Shown: positions 33,697 to 43,550, numbered from the stretch's first letter. The stretch: DNA of 64,000 nt from Sphingobacterium detergens (GCF_003610355.1 NZ_RAPY01000001.1:1054001-1118000), one strand, 5' to 3'. Translations and numbers: made by a program. Notes: generated by a model from the letters alone, not told the origin.

Positions 33697-36465
33697 ATGA
33701 GCAAGGAAAAATCAATCCAGGAAATCGAAATCAATGGAAAAGTTTATCAGTATAGTTCCCTAAGAAATCTACCGGAGGGTGATATCGAACATCTGCCCTT
33801 CAGTATTCGGATTCTCCTGGAAAATGTCTTACGTAACCATGATGGATTTAGTATCACGGATGAGCATATCGGCACATTAATAAATTGGTCTCCTCAGCCG
33901 GTCGACAAAGATATTCCATTCAAACCAGCACGCATTCTCATGCAGGACTTTACCGGTGTCCCTGCAGTGGTAGATATGGCTTCTTTACGAGCGGAATTTG
34001 TTCGACATGGCAAAGATGGTCAAAAAATTAACCCAGCAATTCCTGTTGATCTGGTTATCGACCACTCCGTCCAGGTAGATTATTTTGGCACCGAATATTC
34101 TTACGACAAAAATGTAGCATTGGAATATGAACGTAACCGTGAACGGTATGAGCTTCTGAAATGGGCTCAAAAAGGCTTAAAAAATTTCACTGTTGTCCCT
34201 CCGGGGATGGGAATCTGTCATCAGGTAAATTTAGAATATCTTGCCAAAGGTGTTATTTCCCGTGATAATTGGTTATTTCCCGACACCTTAGTCGGCACGG
34301 ACTCCCACACCCCTATGGTCAATGGCATCGGTGTTCTGGGCTGGGGTGTTGGCGGTATCGAAGCCGAAGCAGCTATGTTGGGACAACCTATCTTCTTTAC
34401 CTGTCCGGAGGTGATCGGACTTAAGCTCACAGGTAGTATTCCCGATATCTGTACAGCGACTGATATGGTACTTTCCATCACAAAAATTCTACGGGATAAA
34501 GGTGTAGTCGGAAAATTTGTTGAAGTCTTTGGGGACGGACTAGATACACTGTCCGTCACAGACCGGGCCACCATCTCCAATATGTCACCTGAATTTGGCT
34601 GTACGGTCACCTATTTTCCAATAGACGACCGCACACTGGAATACATGCACAGCACCAATAGAACCGAGCAGGAAATCAAGATTGTAGAAGAGTACTGTAA
34701 ACAAAATCTACTCTGGCGCACAGGAAAAGAACAGATCTTATACTCCTCCGTTGTCGAATTTAATCTCAGTACACTCGAGCCCACAGTTTCAGGCCCCAAA
34801 CGTCCACAGGACAAAATTTTGGTCAAGGATTTAAACAATAAGTTTTCACAACTACTCGATAGTGAACACCATCGACAATACATCCCGATGCCACAACGCT
34901 CCGAATCGGCCTGGTTAGCAGATGGCGGATCGGGTACCGAATTTACTTTTGGGAAAGTACCTGTTGAACATGCTTCACCACATCAAGTCATTTCGGAGTC
35001 TATACATGCGGTAAGAATAAAACACAATCATAAGGAGTATATTGTTAGTGACGGCAGTATCGCTATTGCTGCAATTACAAGCTGTACAAATACCTCTAAT
35101 CCAACAGTCATGATCGGTGCTGGTCTATTGGCCAGAAATGCTATTGAACGTGGGTTACGGACAAAATCCTGGGTAAAGACCTCCTTGGCGCCAGGTTCAA
35201 AAGTAGTCACACAGTACCTTGAACGATCGGGGCTCAATGCAGATCTTGACGCACTCAGATTCCACACTGTAGGCTACGGATGTACCTCCTGTATCGGAAA
35301 TTCAGGCCCACTCCCACCACAAATTGCGGAAGCAGTTGAGAAAGGTGAGTTGATTGTCGCCTCAGTATTGTCAGGGAATAGAAACTTTGAAGCAAGGGTC
35401 CATCCACAGGTAAAAATGAATTTTCTGATGTCTCCCATGCTGGTTGTTGCCTATGCCCTTGTTGGTCGTGTGGACATCAATTTGATGGAAGATCCTCTTG
35501 ATTATGACCCAAATGGACAACCCGTTTATTTGAAAGATATCTGGCCAAGTCGTGAGGAAATTACCAAAACAGTCAACGAATGCGTCAAACAATCTGATTT
35601 CCAAGAGGTCTACGACGTTATCTTTGACGGTTCCACGGATTGGCAGGATCTAGCAGTCAATCTTGATCAGAACTATCAATGGGATGACACATCGACATAT
35701 ATCAAAGAATCCCCATTTTTTGAGAACTTACAGGCTGCTCCGGCACCTATTCAGGACATTCAGCATGCAAGAGTCTTACTTTATTTGGGAGACTCAGTCA
35801 CAACGGACCATATTTCTCCTGCCGGATCTTTTAAAGAAGAGACCGCCGCTGGAAAATACCTCAAGTCTCACCAGGTCAATAAAGAAGACTTCAACTCCTA
35901 TGGCTCCAGACGTGGTAATCATGAAGTCATGATGCGTGGCACCTTCGCCAATGTGCGGATTAAAAATAAAATTACCGACCAGGAAGGCGGTTTTAGTAGG
36001 TATTTCCCGACGAATGAAGTAAAAACAGTATACGATACTGCAATGGAATATCGCAAAACAGATACGCCTTTGATTGTCTTAGCGGGAAAAGAATATGGAT
36101 CGGGCTCATCCCGTGACTGGGCAGCCAAAGGCACTTTTCTCCTTGGTGTACGGGCTGTGATTGCCGAAAGTTTTGAACGCATACATCGAAGTAACCTTGT
36201 CGGTATGGGCGTAGCTCCACTCGTTTTTATCAATGGAGAAAATGCTGAAACACTCGGACTTGATGGCACTGAAGTCTATACCATCACTGGCTTAGCAAAT
36301 GCGCTAACACCACATAAACTGCTCGATGTAAAAGCTGTCCACGACAATGGAAAGACAACAACATTTCAAGTCAAAGCGAGACTGGATTCGGCCATAGAAA
36401 TAGAATACTTCAAGAATGATGGTATCTTACAATATGTACTAAGACAATATTTAAAAAACAATTAG
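33697..36465 (+). CDS. acnA: Aconitate hydratase A
   Basis: TCA-cycle enzyme converting citrate to isocitrate through cis-aconitate, 922 aa, as in the AcnA/IRP1 group. The [4Fe-4S] ligands are one Cys in SCTNTSNP and two in GYGCTSCIGNSGP. Other motifs: VGTDSHTPMVNG (substrate/His), SGNRNFEARVHP (Arg of active site), and in the C-terminal swivel domain YGSGSSRDWAAKG (catalytic Ser). Domain order is domains 1-3, linker at about 620-690, domain 4. The start follows an A/T palindrome (33666-33686). It is monocistronic with a terminator at 36510-36534. Confidence 0.96.
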   Translation: MSKEKSIQEIEINGKVYQYSSLRNLPEGDIEHLPFSIRILLENVLRNHDGFSITDEHIGTLINWSPQPVDKDIPFKPARILMQDFTGVPAVVDMASLRAEFVRHGKDGQKINPAIPVDLVIDHSVQVDYFGTEYSYDKNVALEYERNRERYELLKWAQKGLKNFTVVPPGMGICHQVNLEYLAKGVISRDNWLFPDTLVGTDSHTPMVNGIGVLGWGVGGIEAEAAMLGQPIFFTCPEVIGLKLTGSIPDICTATDMVLSITKILRDKGVVGKFVEVFGDGLDTLSVTDRATISNMSPEFGCTVTYFPIDDRTLEYMHSTNRTEQEIKIVEEYCKQNLLWRTGKEQILYSSVVEFNLSTLEPTVSGPKRPQDKILVKDLNNKFSQLLDSEHHRQYIPMPQRSESAWLADGGSGTEFTFGKVPVEHASPHQVISESIHAVRIKHNHKEYIVSDGSIAIAAITSCTNTSNPTVMIGAGLLARNAIERGLRTKSWVKTSLAPGSKVVTQYLERSGLNADLDALRFHTVGYGCTSCIGNSGPLPPQIAEAVEKGELIVASVLSGNRNFEARVHPQVKMNFLMSPMLVVAYALVGRVDINLMEDPLDYDPNGQPVYLKDIWPSREEITKTVNECVKQSDFQEVYDVIFDGSTDWQDLAVNLDQNYQWDDTSTYIKESPFFENLQAAPAPIQDIQHARVLLYLGDSVTTDHISPAGSFKEETAAGKYLKSHQVNKEDFNSYGSRRGNHEVMMRGTFANVRIKNKITDQEGGFSRYFPTNEVKTVYDTAMEYRKTDTPLIVLAGKEYGSGSSRDWAAKGTFLLGVRAVIAESFERIHRSNLVGMGVAPLVFINGENAETLGLDGTEVYTITGLANALTPHKLLDVKAVHDNGKTTTFQVKARLDSAIEIEYFKNDGILQYVLRQYLKNN

Positions 36466-36509
36466 TGTTGACCTTGCTGAAGAAGTCTGAAATGAACAAA
36501 TAGAAAAAG

Positions 36510-36534
36510 GGCGCCATTAGACGGCGCCCCTTTC
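36510..36534 (+). terminator. Terminator after acnA
   Basis: GGGCGCC-attagac-GGCGCCC (7 bp all G/C) flanked by AAAAA and CTTT, 45 bp after the stop codon. Confidence 0.72.
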
Positions 36535-36744
36535 ACAACCTATATAAAAACCTACCAGAGTTCTATTAGACGATATTTCCAGCCACCACATATACAACGA
36601 TGCAACTAGGCCAAAGTTACACCCTTTAACACCTGATTTTCCTCCCTGAAGTCAGCCATTTTTTATCAACTCCCCTTTCATTATCCATGATAAAAATGTA
36701 TTTTCGCAGGTAATCAATCCCAATATTTACGCAGCAGAAAAATC

Positions 36745-37311
36745 ATGGATGAACTGGTAGAACAGACGATTTCTAAAGTAAGCTTCAATAGCGAATTGCA
36801 GCAAATTAAAGAATTTTATAAATGCACGTTTGAATATTGCGATTTCCAAAATGCCGCATTGGTCGATCTGATCTTTACAGATTGTGAATTTAAATCCTGT
36901 AATTTATCCAACATTAAGCTCAAGGGTACTCAATTGGATCACATCCTTTTTCAGGACTGTAAGATGTTGGGGATACAATTCAACGAATGCAGTTCATTCT
37001 CTTTCCATATCGAAGTGAAAAATAGCATGCTCGACTATGCTTCTTTTTTTGAACGAAATATGAAGAAATTCAAATTTGAACAGTGTTCATTACAGCATGT
37101 CGATTTTGAAAAAGCGAACCTTCAACAGGTAATCTTTAAAGATTGCGACTTTCTGCGTGCCCGATTTGAACAATGCAACCTGGAAGGCTGTGATTTTCGT
37201 ACCTCCATGAATATCCAGCTGGATCCAGAAACAAATCGTATGAAAAAGAGCAAATTTGAATCAGAGCAATTACCCGGTTTGCTCGCCAAATATCAATTGC
37301 TGATCGACTAA
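36745..37311 (+). CDS. Pentapeptide-repeat protein
   Basis: 188 aa built of five-residue repeats with Phe/Leu at the centre and Cys/Ala/Asp before it: YKCTFEYCDFQNAALVDLI, DCEFKSCNLSNIKLKGT, DCDFLRARFEQCNLEGCDF. Such repeats form a right-handed quadrilateral beta-helix. The two blocks are split by a less regular segment at about 85-115 (SFHIEVKNSMLDYASFF), as in Qnr/MfpA-like DNA mimics, which protect gyrase from quinolones; many members have no known role, so a Qnr function is only a possibility. Single gene with no signal peptide, so cytoplasmic. Confidence 0.85.
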   Translation: MDELVEQTISKVSFNSELQQIKEFYKCTFEYCDFQNAALVDLIFTDCEFKSCNLSNIKLKGTQLDHILFQDCKMLGIQFNECSSFSFHIEVKNSMLDYASFFERNMKKFKFEQCSLQHVDFEKANLQQVIFKDCDFLRARFEQCNLEGCDFRTSMNIQLDPETNRMKKSKFESEQLPGLLAKYQLLID

Positions 37312-37520
37312 TTAGATTTTATATCATCGGGCTCCAGAAGAAATCTTTAGCAGGAAATTACGAAATAACGGATTTCAGGGATAAAAGAGCCTATTCTAAA
37401 TCATCATATTTGCCTATCAATTTTAGGTAGATGAAAATATCATGCCCCTACAATAGCGAATATACCTTGCGCATATGAGCTCATGATAATTTCCTCACCA
37501 AAAAAAGCAAATTTATACAG

Positions 37521-38906
37521 ATGAAAAAAACATTCTTATCATTCGCCGTATTAATGGCTGCCAGTACGGTATCTTTCGCGCAGGTCAATAAGGCATTTAA
37601 AATTAATTATGCTATTGTATTCGCAAACAACAGTGGCGGCACGGAGCAAGAAGGCCCTGTTTCCCTTTATGAAGCATATGTCAGCAACGACAAGATAAAA
37701 GTTATATCTTCGGCGGAGGGACAAGAGTCCATTTTTCTTGCGAAAAAGAATGAAGATAAATCAACGATCCTTTATCCCTCCCTATCGAAATACACTGTAC
37801 ACGAAGAGGACGCAACCTCCTTCTCCATAAAATTAGTTCCCGGTCAAACTAAAACCATTGCGGGTTATCCTTGCAAATTGGCACAGATTGAGCTCCCCAA
37901 TATGGAAGATATCGAAGGTAATACCAACTTGTCCATCTGGTATAGCGAGAAGCTACCTGTTATCTATTGGGAAGGTTTTGATATCTTCAAAAAAATTCCA
38001 GGTGCTGTACTTCAGGTAACCACACCTCTTGGTGTAGATATTGTCGCACAAAGTGTCGCAAACAGTCAGTTAAATGACAATGACTTTATTGTTCCCGAAG
38101 ACTATGATCAAGTGGAATCTATCTACGAAGAAGGCCAAGAAGGTGAGGAAAGCAATCAAATGGCGGAAAATCTTTACCTATTTGAAGACAGTACCTCGGG
38201 TCTTATGGGATTGCAAGATAATGCGCAACAAATCATCGTACCTGCCCAATATCATTACATTACACCATTTGTAGGTGAAATCAGTGTGGTCCAGTTTAAG
38301 AATGAGAAATATGGTGCAATCAACCTTGCAGGAAAAGCAGTTATCCCCTTTCAATACGAATATTTAAGCTATGATGATAATTCGGGACAATTTCTATTCG
38401 GTCTAAAAGAAAAATATGGGATACTTGACAAGGCAGGTAAAGTCCTTATTCCGGCAAATTACGATATGATCTCCTTTATCAATGGTGGTTACGCTGTTTT
38501 TCAACAAAATGAAAAATATGGCATTTTAAATCAAGCTGGAAAAATCACTGTACCGGCTAGCTATAGTTTCATTTCCGAGAATAACGGCACACATTTTATT
38601 AGTGTCGAAAATGACAAATACAGTCTCGTTGATATTAAAACAAACAAAACATTGGCTCCAGCTTATGATTTTATTTCAATAACCGAAGAACCGAATCTTT
38701 TCCTTGCGAGTAAAGACGGCAAATACGGCTATTTAAATGGTCAAGGAAAAATTGCCATTCCTTTTATCTACAGCGGTGCAACAGCATTTAGCGATGGCGT
38801 AGCATCCGTCTCGAAAGAAGGCTCAGATGACGTCATTCTAATCAATACAAAAGGTGAACAGGTCGAATTGGATGCGGCTGCTGAAGCGGCAGCCGAAGAA
38901 ATCTAA
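37521..38906 (+). CDS. Exported WG-repeat protein with GLPGLI-like N-terminal domain
   Basis: 461 aa. Signal peptide 1-20 (ends STVSFAQ). Residues about 25-200 form a beta-rich domain with GQTKTIAGYPCKLAQIEL and IWYSEKLPVIYWEGF, resembling the GLPGLI/DUF4412 proteins of Bacteroidota. An acidic linker (EEGQEGEESNQ) follows. Residues 225-440 hold five to six WG (KWG) repeats: KYGAINLAGKAVIPFQYEYL, KYGILDKAGKVLIPANYDMI, KYGILNQAGKITVPASYSFI, a degenerate KYSLVDIKTNKTLAPAYDFI, and KYGYLNGQGKIAIPFIYSGA. The tail is Ala/Glu-rich. Probably periplasmic or surface binding protein; function unknown. Confidence 0.8.
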   Translation: MKKTFLSFAVLMAASTVSFAQVNKAFKINYAIVFANNSGGTEQEGPVSLYEAYVSNDKIKVISSAEGQESIFLAKKNEDKSTILYPSLSKYTVHEEDATSFSIKLVPGQTKTIAGYPCKLAQIELPNMEDIEGNTNLSIWYSEKLPVIYWEGFDIFKKIPGAVLQVTTPLGVDIVAQSVANSQLNDNDFIVPEDYDQVESIYEEGQEGEESNQMAENLYLFEDSTSGLMGLQDNAQQIIVPAQYHYITPFVGEISVVQFKNEKYGAINLAGKAVIPFQYEYLSYDDNSGQFLFGLKEKYGILDKAGKVLIPANYDMISFINGGYAVFQQNEKYGILNQAGKITVPASYSFISENNGTHFISVENDKYSLVDIKTNKTLAPAYDFISITEEPNLFLASKDGKYGYLNGQGKIAIPFIYSGATAFSDGVASVSKEGSDDVILINTKGEQVELDAAAEAAAEEI

Positions 38907-38923
38907 AGCATAACGGGCTATTC

Positions 38924-38966
38924 AAAAAAAATAGGGCTGGTAAAGATTACCAGCCCTATTTTTTTT
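38924..38966. terminator. Bidirectional terminator between WG-repeat and DUF808 genes
   Basis: Perfect 20-bp stem with a 3-nt loop; arms carry TAGGGCTGGTAA flanked by eight A and eight T. It serves both convergent genes. Confidence 0.95.
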
Positions 38967-38980
38967 ATCTATTTACGCTA

Positions 38981-39865
38981 TTAATTCGCGCTTACCGCCT
39001 TCTTTTTGCCGAAAATTTTCTTACCTACTGTAAAAAGTAGCACCGCGATAATACCACCGCCCAAACCGAACAAAAATTCCTTAGCCATACTTGGAAAATT
39101 TGGTAATACATGGTGTAGAAAATCTATATAATGCGAAAAAATACCTCCCGAAACCAAAATCAAGGCAATCGTACCTACCACAGCCAATAATTTGATAATA
39201 AAAGGCAAAGCGCGAACCAGCAATCTGCCTAAACTGGCCAATGGTCCTTTTTCCTTCGCACTTTTAATCAACTTATATCCAGCATCATCCATCCTGACAA
39301 TCAATGCTACAATGCCATAAACACCAACTGTAGCAAGCAAAGCAACCACACAAACAGTAATGATTTGCAAGGTCAGACTTTTATCAAGTACCGTTCCCAA
39401 TGCAATAATCACGATTTCCACAGAAAGAATAAAATCAGTCGTAATAGCTGCCTTGATTTTTGACTTTTCGGCCTCCGTATTATTCTCTTCGATAACCTCC
39501 TCAACATGGGATTCGCCAGCCTGATGTTTACGATGGAACAAATACTCAATAATCTTTTCAACCCCTTCAAAGGCCAGATAAAATCCACCCAAGATCAAAA
39601 TATATTTAATGGCTATTGGAAAAAAGACATTCAGTAGTAAAGCTATGGGAACGATAATCAGCTTATTCACTAAAGATCCCTTTGTAATGGCCCACAGAAC
39701 GGGCAATTCCCGAGATGCTAAGAATCCGGTAGCTTTCTCCGCATTCACGGCTAAATCATCACCCAAAATTCCAGCTGTTTTTTTTGTTGCTATCTTACTA
39801 GCAACTGCAACATCATCCATTAAAGCCGCAATATCATCTAATATTGCAAATATTCCTGAAGCCAT
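38981..39865 (-). CDS. DUF808 (YedI-like) inner-membrane protein
   Basis: 294 aa. It begins with the family hallmark MASGIFAILDDIAALMDDVA, then KKTAGILGDDLAVNAEKATGF. About six to seven membrane helices follow, with a charged loop after the third (HRKHQAGESHVEEVIEENN). DUF808 proteins are widespread in proteobacteria and Bacteroidota, and their role is not established. The gene is convergent with the WG-repeat gene and shares its terminator. A partial promoter (TTG-N18-TATTTTTA) lies upstream. Confidence 0.87.
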   Translation of the reverse strand: MASGIFAILDDIAALMDDVAVASKIATKKTAGILGDDLAVNAEKATGFLASRELPVLWAITKGSLVNKLIIVPIALLLNVFFPIAIKYILILGGFYLAFEGVEKIIEYLFHRKHQAGESHVEEVIEENNTEAEKSKIKAAITTDFILSVEIVIIALGTVLDKSLTLQIITVCVVALLATVGVYGIVALIVRMDDAGYKLIKSAKEKGPLASLGRLLVRALPFIIKLLAVVGTIALILVSGGIFSHYIDFLHHVLPNFPSMAKEFLFGLGGGIIAVLLFTVGKKIFGKKKAVSAN

Positions 39866-39998
39866 ATTTTATTAAAAATTTGAACGTAAAAATATAAATT
39901 TAATTCAATTCCCAAATAAGTAATTTAATTGGATTACAATAATCCACTATAAACAGATTTATTTTAATTGTGTATTTTAGATTCAAATTATACCAAAT

Positions 39999-40556
39999 AT
40001 GAAAAAATCACTTTCAGCTACGGATCAGGCAGCATTATACAAAGTGCTGAAGCAGCGGTTTGATACGAATATGAACAGACATCAGGATCTTGTCTGGGAG
40101 CAGATACAACATAAACTGGAAGAAAACCCGACCAAGATCTGGAGCCTACATCAAATGGAACAGAGTGGTGGCGAACCTGATGTTATCGGAATAGATCCGG
40201 TTAATGCTGCTTATTTGTTTGTTGACTGCGCCGAGGAAACCCCAAAAGGAAGAAGGAGTTTGTGTTTCGACCAGTCCGCATTGGATTCCAGAAAAGAAAA
40301 TAAACCGGTAGGCAGTGCCATGGAAACAGCTAAACAGATGGGAGTCGAATTGCTGACAGAAGAACAATATCGACAGTTACAAACGCTGGGGCAATTTGAC
40401 CTGAAAACATCAAGCTGGATACAGACACCGGCCGATATCCGTAAACTCGGAGGCGCCCTATTCTGTGACCGCCGGTATGATCATGTTTTCACCTACCACA
40501 ATGGTGCTATCTCCTACTATGCCGCACGTGGCTTTAGAGCAGTATTATACGTTTAA
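39999..40556 (+). CDS. DUF4256 family protein
   Basis: 185 aa soluble protein matching DUF4256: LYKVLKQRFDTNMNRHQDLVWEQIQHKL near the start, then MEQSGGEPDVIGID, YLFVDCAEETPKGRRSLCFD in the middle, and GGALFCDRRYDHVFTYHNGA near the end. The family has a nuclease/restriction-like or unknown fold and no established function. Closely spaced (45 bp) upstream of the DUF6265-YCII gene on the same strand, so possibly co-transcribed. Confidence 0.8.
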   Translation: MKKSLSATDQAALYKVLKQRFDTNMNRHQDLVWEQIQHKLEENPTKIWSLHQMEQSGGEPDVIGIDPVNAAYLFVDCAEETPKGRRSLCFDQSALDSRKENKPVGSAMETAKQMGVELLTEEQYRQLQTLGQFDLKTSSWIQTPADIRKLGGALFCDRRYDHVFTYHNGAISYYAARGFRAVLYV

Positions 40557-40600
40557 CCAAAAAGGAATAACAAGCTAATTTAAAATAGATTACATCTAAA

Positions 40601-41461
40601 ATGAAACAGTCTATCATCTTATGGCTTAGCCTCATCTGCATCTTGTTTTCGCGATCAGTATTCGCGCAAGCCCCCTTCCCCGCATTTCTCCAAGGCACCT
40701 GGAAAGTAGCTGATAAAGAACGCTATGAACACTGGGATCGCATGAGCGACAGTGAATTAAAGGGTGTTTCTTACAGCATTAAAAATGACCAAAAAATCGT
40801 CAGTGAGTATCTGAAAATCAAAAAACTCGGTGACAAAGTTATTTACACCGCTTTGGTAATCGGTCAAAATAACGGAAAAGAAATAGACTTTGAATTGACT
40901 TTTAAGGATAGCACCTATTCGTTTATCAATGAGCACCACGATTTTCCCAACCGAATACGTTATAAACAGCTTGCCGGAGACCGTATTCATATTTCAGTTG
41001 AAGGGAAATCCGGAAAAGCACATGCTTTTTATGTCCACAAAATAAAAAATGACAGTCTGGGTGAAAACCCCAATTATGATCGCGACTTAGCTGCCAAGTT
41101 GGACGCTGACGATTATGGTATGAAAAGTTATATTTTCGTGCTGCTAAAAACTGGCCAAAATAAAACCACAGATAAACAACTGATCAGCGAAAGCTTTAAA
41201 GGACATATGGAAAATATTGGCCGTTTGGTCAAGAATGGGCAGTTGATTGTAGCTGGCCCATTTGGAAAAAATGACAGTGGCTTTCGAGGTCTTTTTATCC
41301 TCAATAAGGTTGCAACAATTGAACAGGCCAAAGAAATACTTCAGACAGATCCAGCAATTAAAAATGGTTTTTTGGAACCCCTATACTATTCTTGGTACGG
41401 CTCAGCAGCATTATCCGAATACCTACCTTTTTCTGAAAAAATATGGAAAAAAGAACATTGA
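40601..41461 (+). CDS. Exported DUF6265-YCII fusion protein
   Basis: 286 aa. Signal peptide 1-22 (ends RSVFAQ). Residues 25-150 resemble the lipocalin-like DUF6265 domain (FLQGTWKVADKERYEHWDRMS, HDFPNRIRYKQLAGDRIHISVEG). Residues about 175-275 are a YCII/YciI-like ferredoxin-fold domain (YIFVLLKTGQN, SFKGHMENIGRLVKNGQLIVAGPFG, ATIEQAKEILQTDPAIKNG) with the conserved His of the family in GHMENI. The combination links a ligand-binding barrel to a possible enzyme domain in the periplasm; its reaction is unknown. It is 45 bp downstream of the DUF4256 gene. Confidence 0.78.
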   Translation: MKQSIILWLSLICILFSRSVFAQAPFPAFLQGTWKVADKERYEHWDRMSDSELKGVSYSIKNDQKIVSEYLKIKKLGDKVIYTALVIGQNNGKEIDFELTFKDSTYSFINEHHDFPNRIRYKQLAGDRIHISVEGKSGKAHAFYVHKIKNDSLGENPNYDRDLAAKLDADDYGMKSYIFVLLKTGQNKTTDKQLISESFKGHMENIGRLVKNGQLIVAGPFGKNDSGFRGLFILNKVATIEQAKEILQTDPAIKNGFLEPLYYSWYGSAALSEYLPFSEKIWKKEH

Positions 41462-41582
41462 TTTACTACCCTACCTAAGATTTTGGATCCATTGGGAAGA
41501 ATCTATTTTTTTCAATCCAGCATTCCCTAATGACATGCTGTTGTCAGCTGTCAAGTCTATTTTTGAGAAAAATATAAAACGC

Positions 41583-42041
41583 ATGGAAAATAAATCTATA
41601 CCTTCTTTCAATATTATTGGAATTGCTATACGTACAAGCAATCAGAACAATCAAGCCGCCAAAGATATTCCTGAACTATGGGCCAGATTTTTCGAAAATG
41701 ATATCATGAACCGGATTCCAAATAAAGTATCCAATGAGCTCTATTGTGTTTACACAGAATACGAAAGGGATCACACCTTGCCTTACACAACCTTATTAGG
41801 TTGTAAGGTTGCACATCTTGATGATCTCCCGGAAGATATGGATGGCATACGCATCGAAGAAAGCCTGTATCATCATGTTGAGGCTGAAGGAAACCTGGCG
41901 GCAGGTATTGTTTACGATGCCTGGTTGAACATCTGGGAAGCCGATCTTCCAAGAGCATTTTCAGCAGATTTTGAAATATACGGTGAGAAAGCACAAAACC
42001 CCGAGCAGGCAAAGGTTGATATTTTCATTGCACTCCAATAG
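41583..42041 (+). CDS. GyrI-like/effector-binding domain protein
   Basis: 152 aa from the ATG at 41583. A longer open frame runs upstream but overlaps the previous gene and reads as non-protein-like sequence, while MENKSIPSFNIIGIAIRTSN is a typical beginning of an AraC effector-binding (SRPBCC-like GyrI) domain. Family marks are IPELWARFFENDIMNRIPN, YCVYTEYERDHTLPYTTLLGCKV and the closing DFEIYGEKAQNPEQAKVDIFIAL. Such stand-alone domains bind small molecules. A -7 element TATTTTTG lies at 41558-41565, 17 bp before the start. It may respond to a toxic ligand; no ligand is known. Confidence 0.75.
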   Translation: MENKSIPSFNIIGIAIRTSNQNNQAAKDIPELWARFFENDIMNRIPNKVSNELYCVYTEYERDHTLPYTTLLGCKVAHLDDLPEDMDGIRIEESLYHHVEAEGNLAAGIVYDAWLNIWEADLPRAFSADFEIYGEKAQNPEQAKVDIFIALQ

Positions 42042-42178
42042 CCAAAGATTTCATTACATCATTCAGGGCAATAACAGTCAAGCCTGTTAAAACCCTGACA
42101 ATTTTTATTTACTTTCTAGTGAATGTAACAAAACGTATGTCGGACCTCTCTTACATTTATTTTAGCCAAAATATCTTT

Positions 42179-42186
42179 TACCTTTG
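42179..42186 (+). promoter_or_regulatory. -7 element of the ClC gene
   Basis: TACCTTTG, full TAnnTTTG match, 21 bp before the start at 42208. The bases 19 bp upstream read TTTA instead of TTTG. Confidence 0.45.
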
Positions 42187-42207
42187 TGCCGATTTAATTA
42201 AACTAAA

Positions 42208-43494
42208 ATGCAGGACACCACAGCCCACCGTAAGAAAATCGTACGATACAGCTACATAAAATTAATCGGAAGTTCAGTTTTCGTAAGCCTGATATGTTGC
42301 CTACTCGCTTACAGCCTGAAACATATTACCGGATATGTACAGGAAAAAATAGCTGAAGGCGTTTTAAACTGGGATCCCAGACTATTTATCCTATTGCCAA
42401 GTGTAGGTATTACGGCAATATATTTTCTACGAAAGTATGCTTTTCAAAACCGGAAAAACAAAGGAATCAAGGAGATTTATACAACGCTGGAAACACGAAA
42501 GGATCATTTGCCTTTTTTCAAAATACCATCCCACTATATCAACGGCTTTTTGACCGTTATTTTTGGCGGATCAACTGGTATTGAAGTTTCTACTGTAGTA
42601 GCCACAGCCACTGTGGGAAACCAGGCCTATAAGCGTCTTCACCCTGCTTGGGCCTATAAAACAGAACTGATCTGCGCGGGTGTTATTGCCGGTGTAACAC
42701 TATTGTTTGGCAGTGCACTTGGCGGCTTGTTATTTGCCTTTGAAGTCATCGCCAGAAAATACAACAAAACACTATTGATCAGTGGCATCAGTTCCATGTT
42801 GGTCGCCTCGCTATTCGTACACTATATGGATGACAGTCCTTTGTTCAACTTTGCAGCGAAGCAATGGCAATGGCAGGCCGTCCCTTTTATCGTCTTACTA
42901 GGCCTAATCGCTGGTCTATTAGCCTTGTATTTCACAAAAATTGTGATCTATGCAAAATCTTTCTTTGCCGGAATAAAGAATAATTTTATCCGGGTCAATT
43001 TGGGAGCCATTACAGTGGGGATCTTGATCTTCTTTTTGCCAGCCCTATATGGCGACAGCTATCACGGTCTCGGAGAAATCCTGGAAAGTAGTTTACATGG
43101 ATCTATCAACTGGCTCTACTTTCTTCCGTTACTGCTATTAGTCCTATTAAAACCGCTTGCAGCGGCACTTACCCTAGGGGCCGGTGGTGATGGTGGTGTC
43201 TTTGCCCCCAGTATTGTAACAGGCGCACTTTTAGGTGTATTTTTTGCGCAACTGTGCAATCACTATCTGGGCACCCATCTTATTGTCATTAATTTTGCGC
43301 TATTTGGAGCCGCAGCGATGCTTTCTGCTGCCATCCATGCACCATTTACTGCGATTTTCATTATTGCCAGCATCGTCCCTTCAGGTTATCTACTATTTGC
43401 ACCCTTATTAGTGGTAAGTGTCATCGCCAAAATACTTGCCAAAAGGATCTATCCTTATAATGTATATACCTACAAGGAAGTCGCCCATAGCTAG
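42208..43494 (+). CDS. ClC-type chloride channel/transporter
   Basis: 428 aa membrane protein of the ClC fold without CBS domains. The gating-glutamate region reads FGGSTGIEVSTV in place of the usual GREGP, the anion-pore GSGIP position reads NKGIKE, while the third motif GAGGDGGVFAPSIVTGALLG is well kept. The Glu remains, so proton-coupled transport is possible, but selectivity may differ from chloride. The C-terminal KRIYPYNVYTYKE holds the region of the pore Tyr. The gene stands alone and shares a bidirectional terminator with rtcB. Confidence 0.85.
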   Translation: MQDTTAHRKKIVRYSYIKLIGSSVFVSLICCLLAYSLKHITGYVQEKIAEGVLNWDPRLFILLPSVGITAIYFLRKYAFQNRKNKGIKEIYTTLETRKDHLPFFKIPSHYINGFLTVIFGGSTGIEVSTVVATATVGNQAYKRLHPAWAYKTELICAGVIAGVTLLFGSALGGLLFAFEVIARKYNKTLLISGISSMLVASLFVHYMDDSPLFNFAAKQWQWQAVPFIVLLGLIAGLLALYFTKIVIYAKSFFAGIKNNFIRVNLGAITVGILIFFLPALYGDSYHGLGEILESSLHGSINWLYFLPLLLLVLLKPLAAALTLGAGGDGGVFAPSIVTGALLGVFFAQLCNHYLGTHLIVINFALFGAAAMLSAAIHAPFTAIFIIASIVPSGYLLFAPLLVVSVIAKILAKRIYPYNVYTYKEVAHS

Positions 43495-43550
43495 CAGCAA
43501 GAACTGGCATCAAGCGACTGGCTCCAAATTGAAAATACTAACAGACAAGA

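Noticed and set aside
34221-36269. Minus-strand frames opposite acnA
   Set aside because: Antisense shadows of aconitase; no ribosome-binding sites or recognisable domains.
41262-41582. Longer start for the GyrI-like protein overlapping the DUF6265-YCII gene
   Set aside because: The added 107 residues lie in another frame of the upstream gene and are not protein-like; a -7 element and the natural domain start support 41583.
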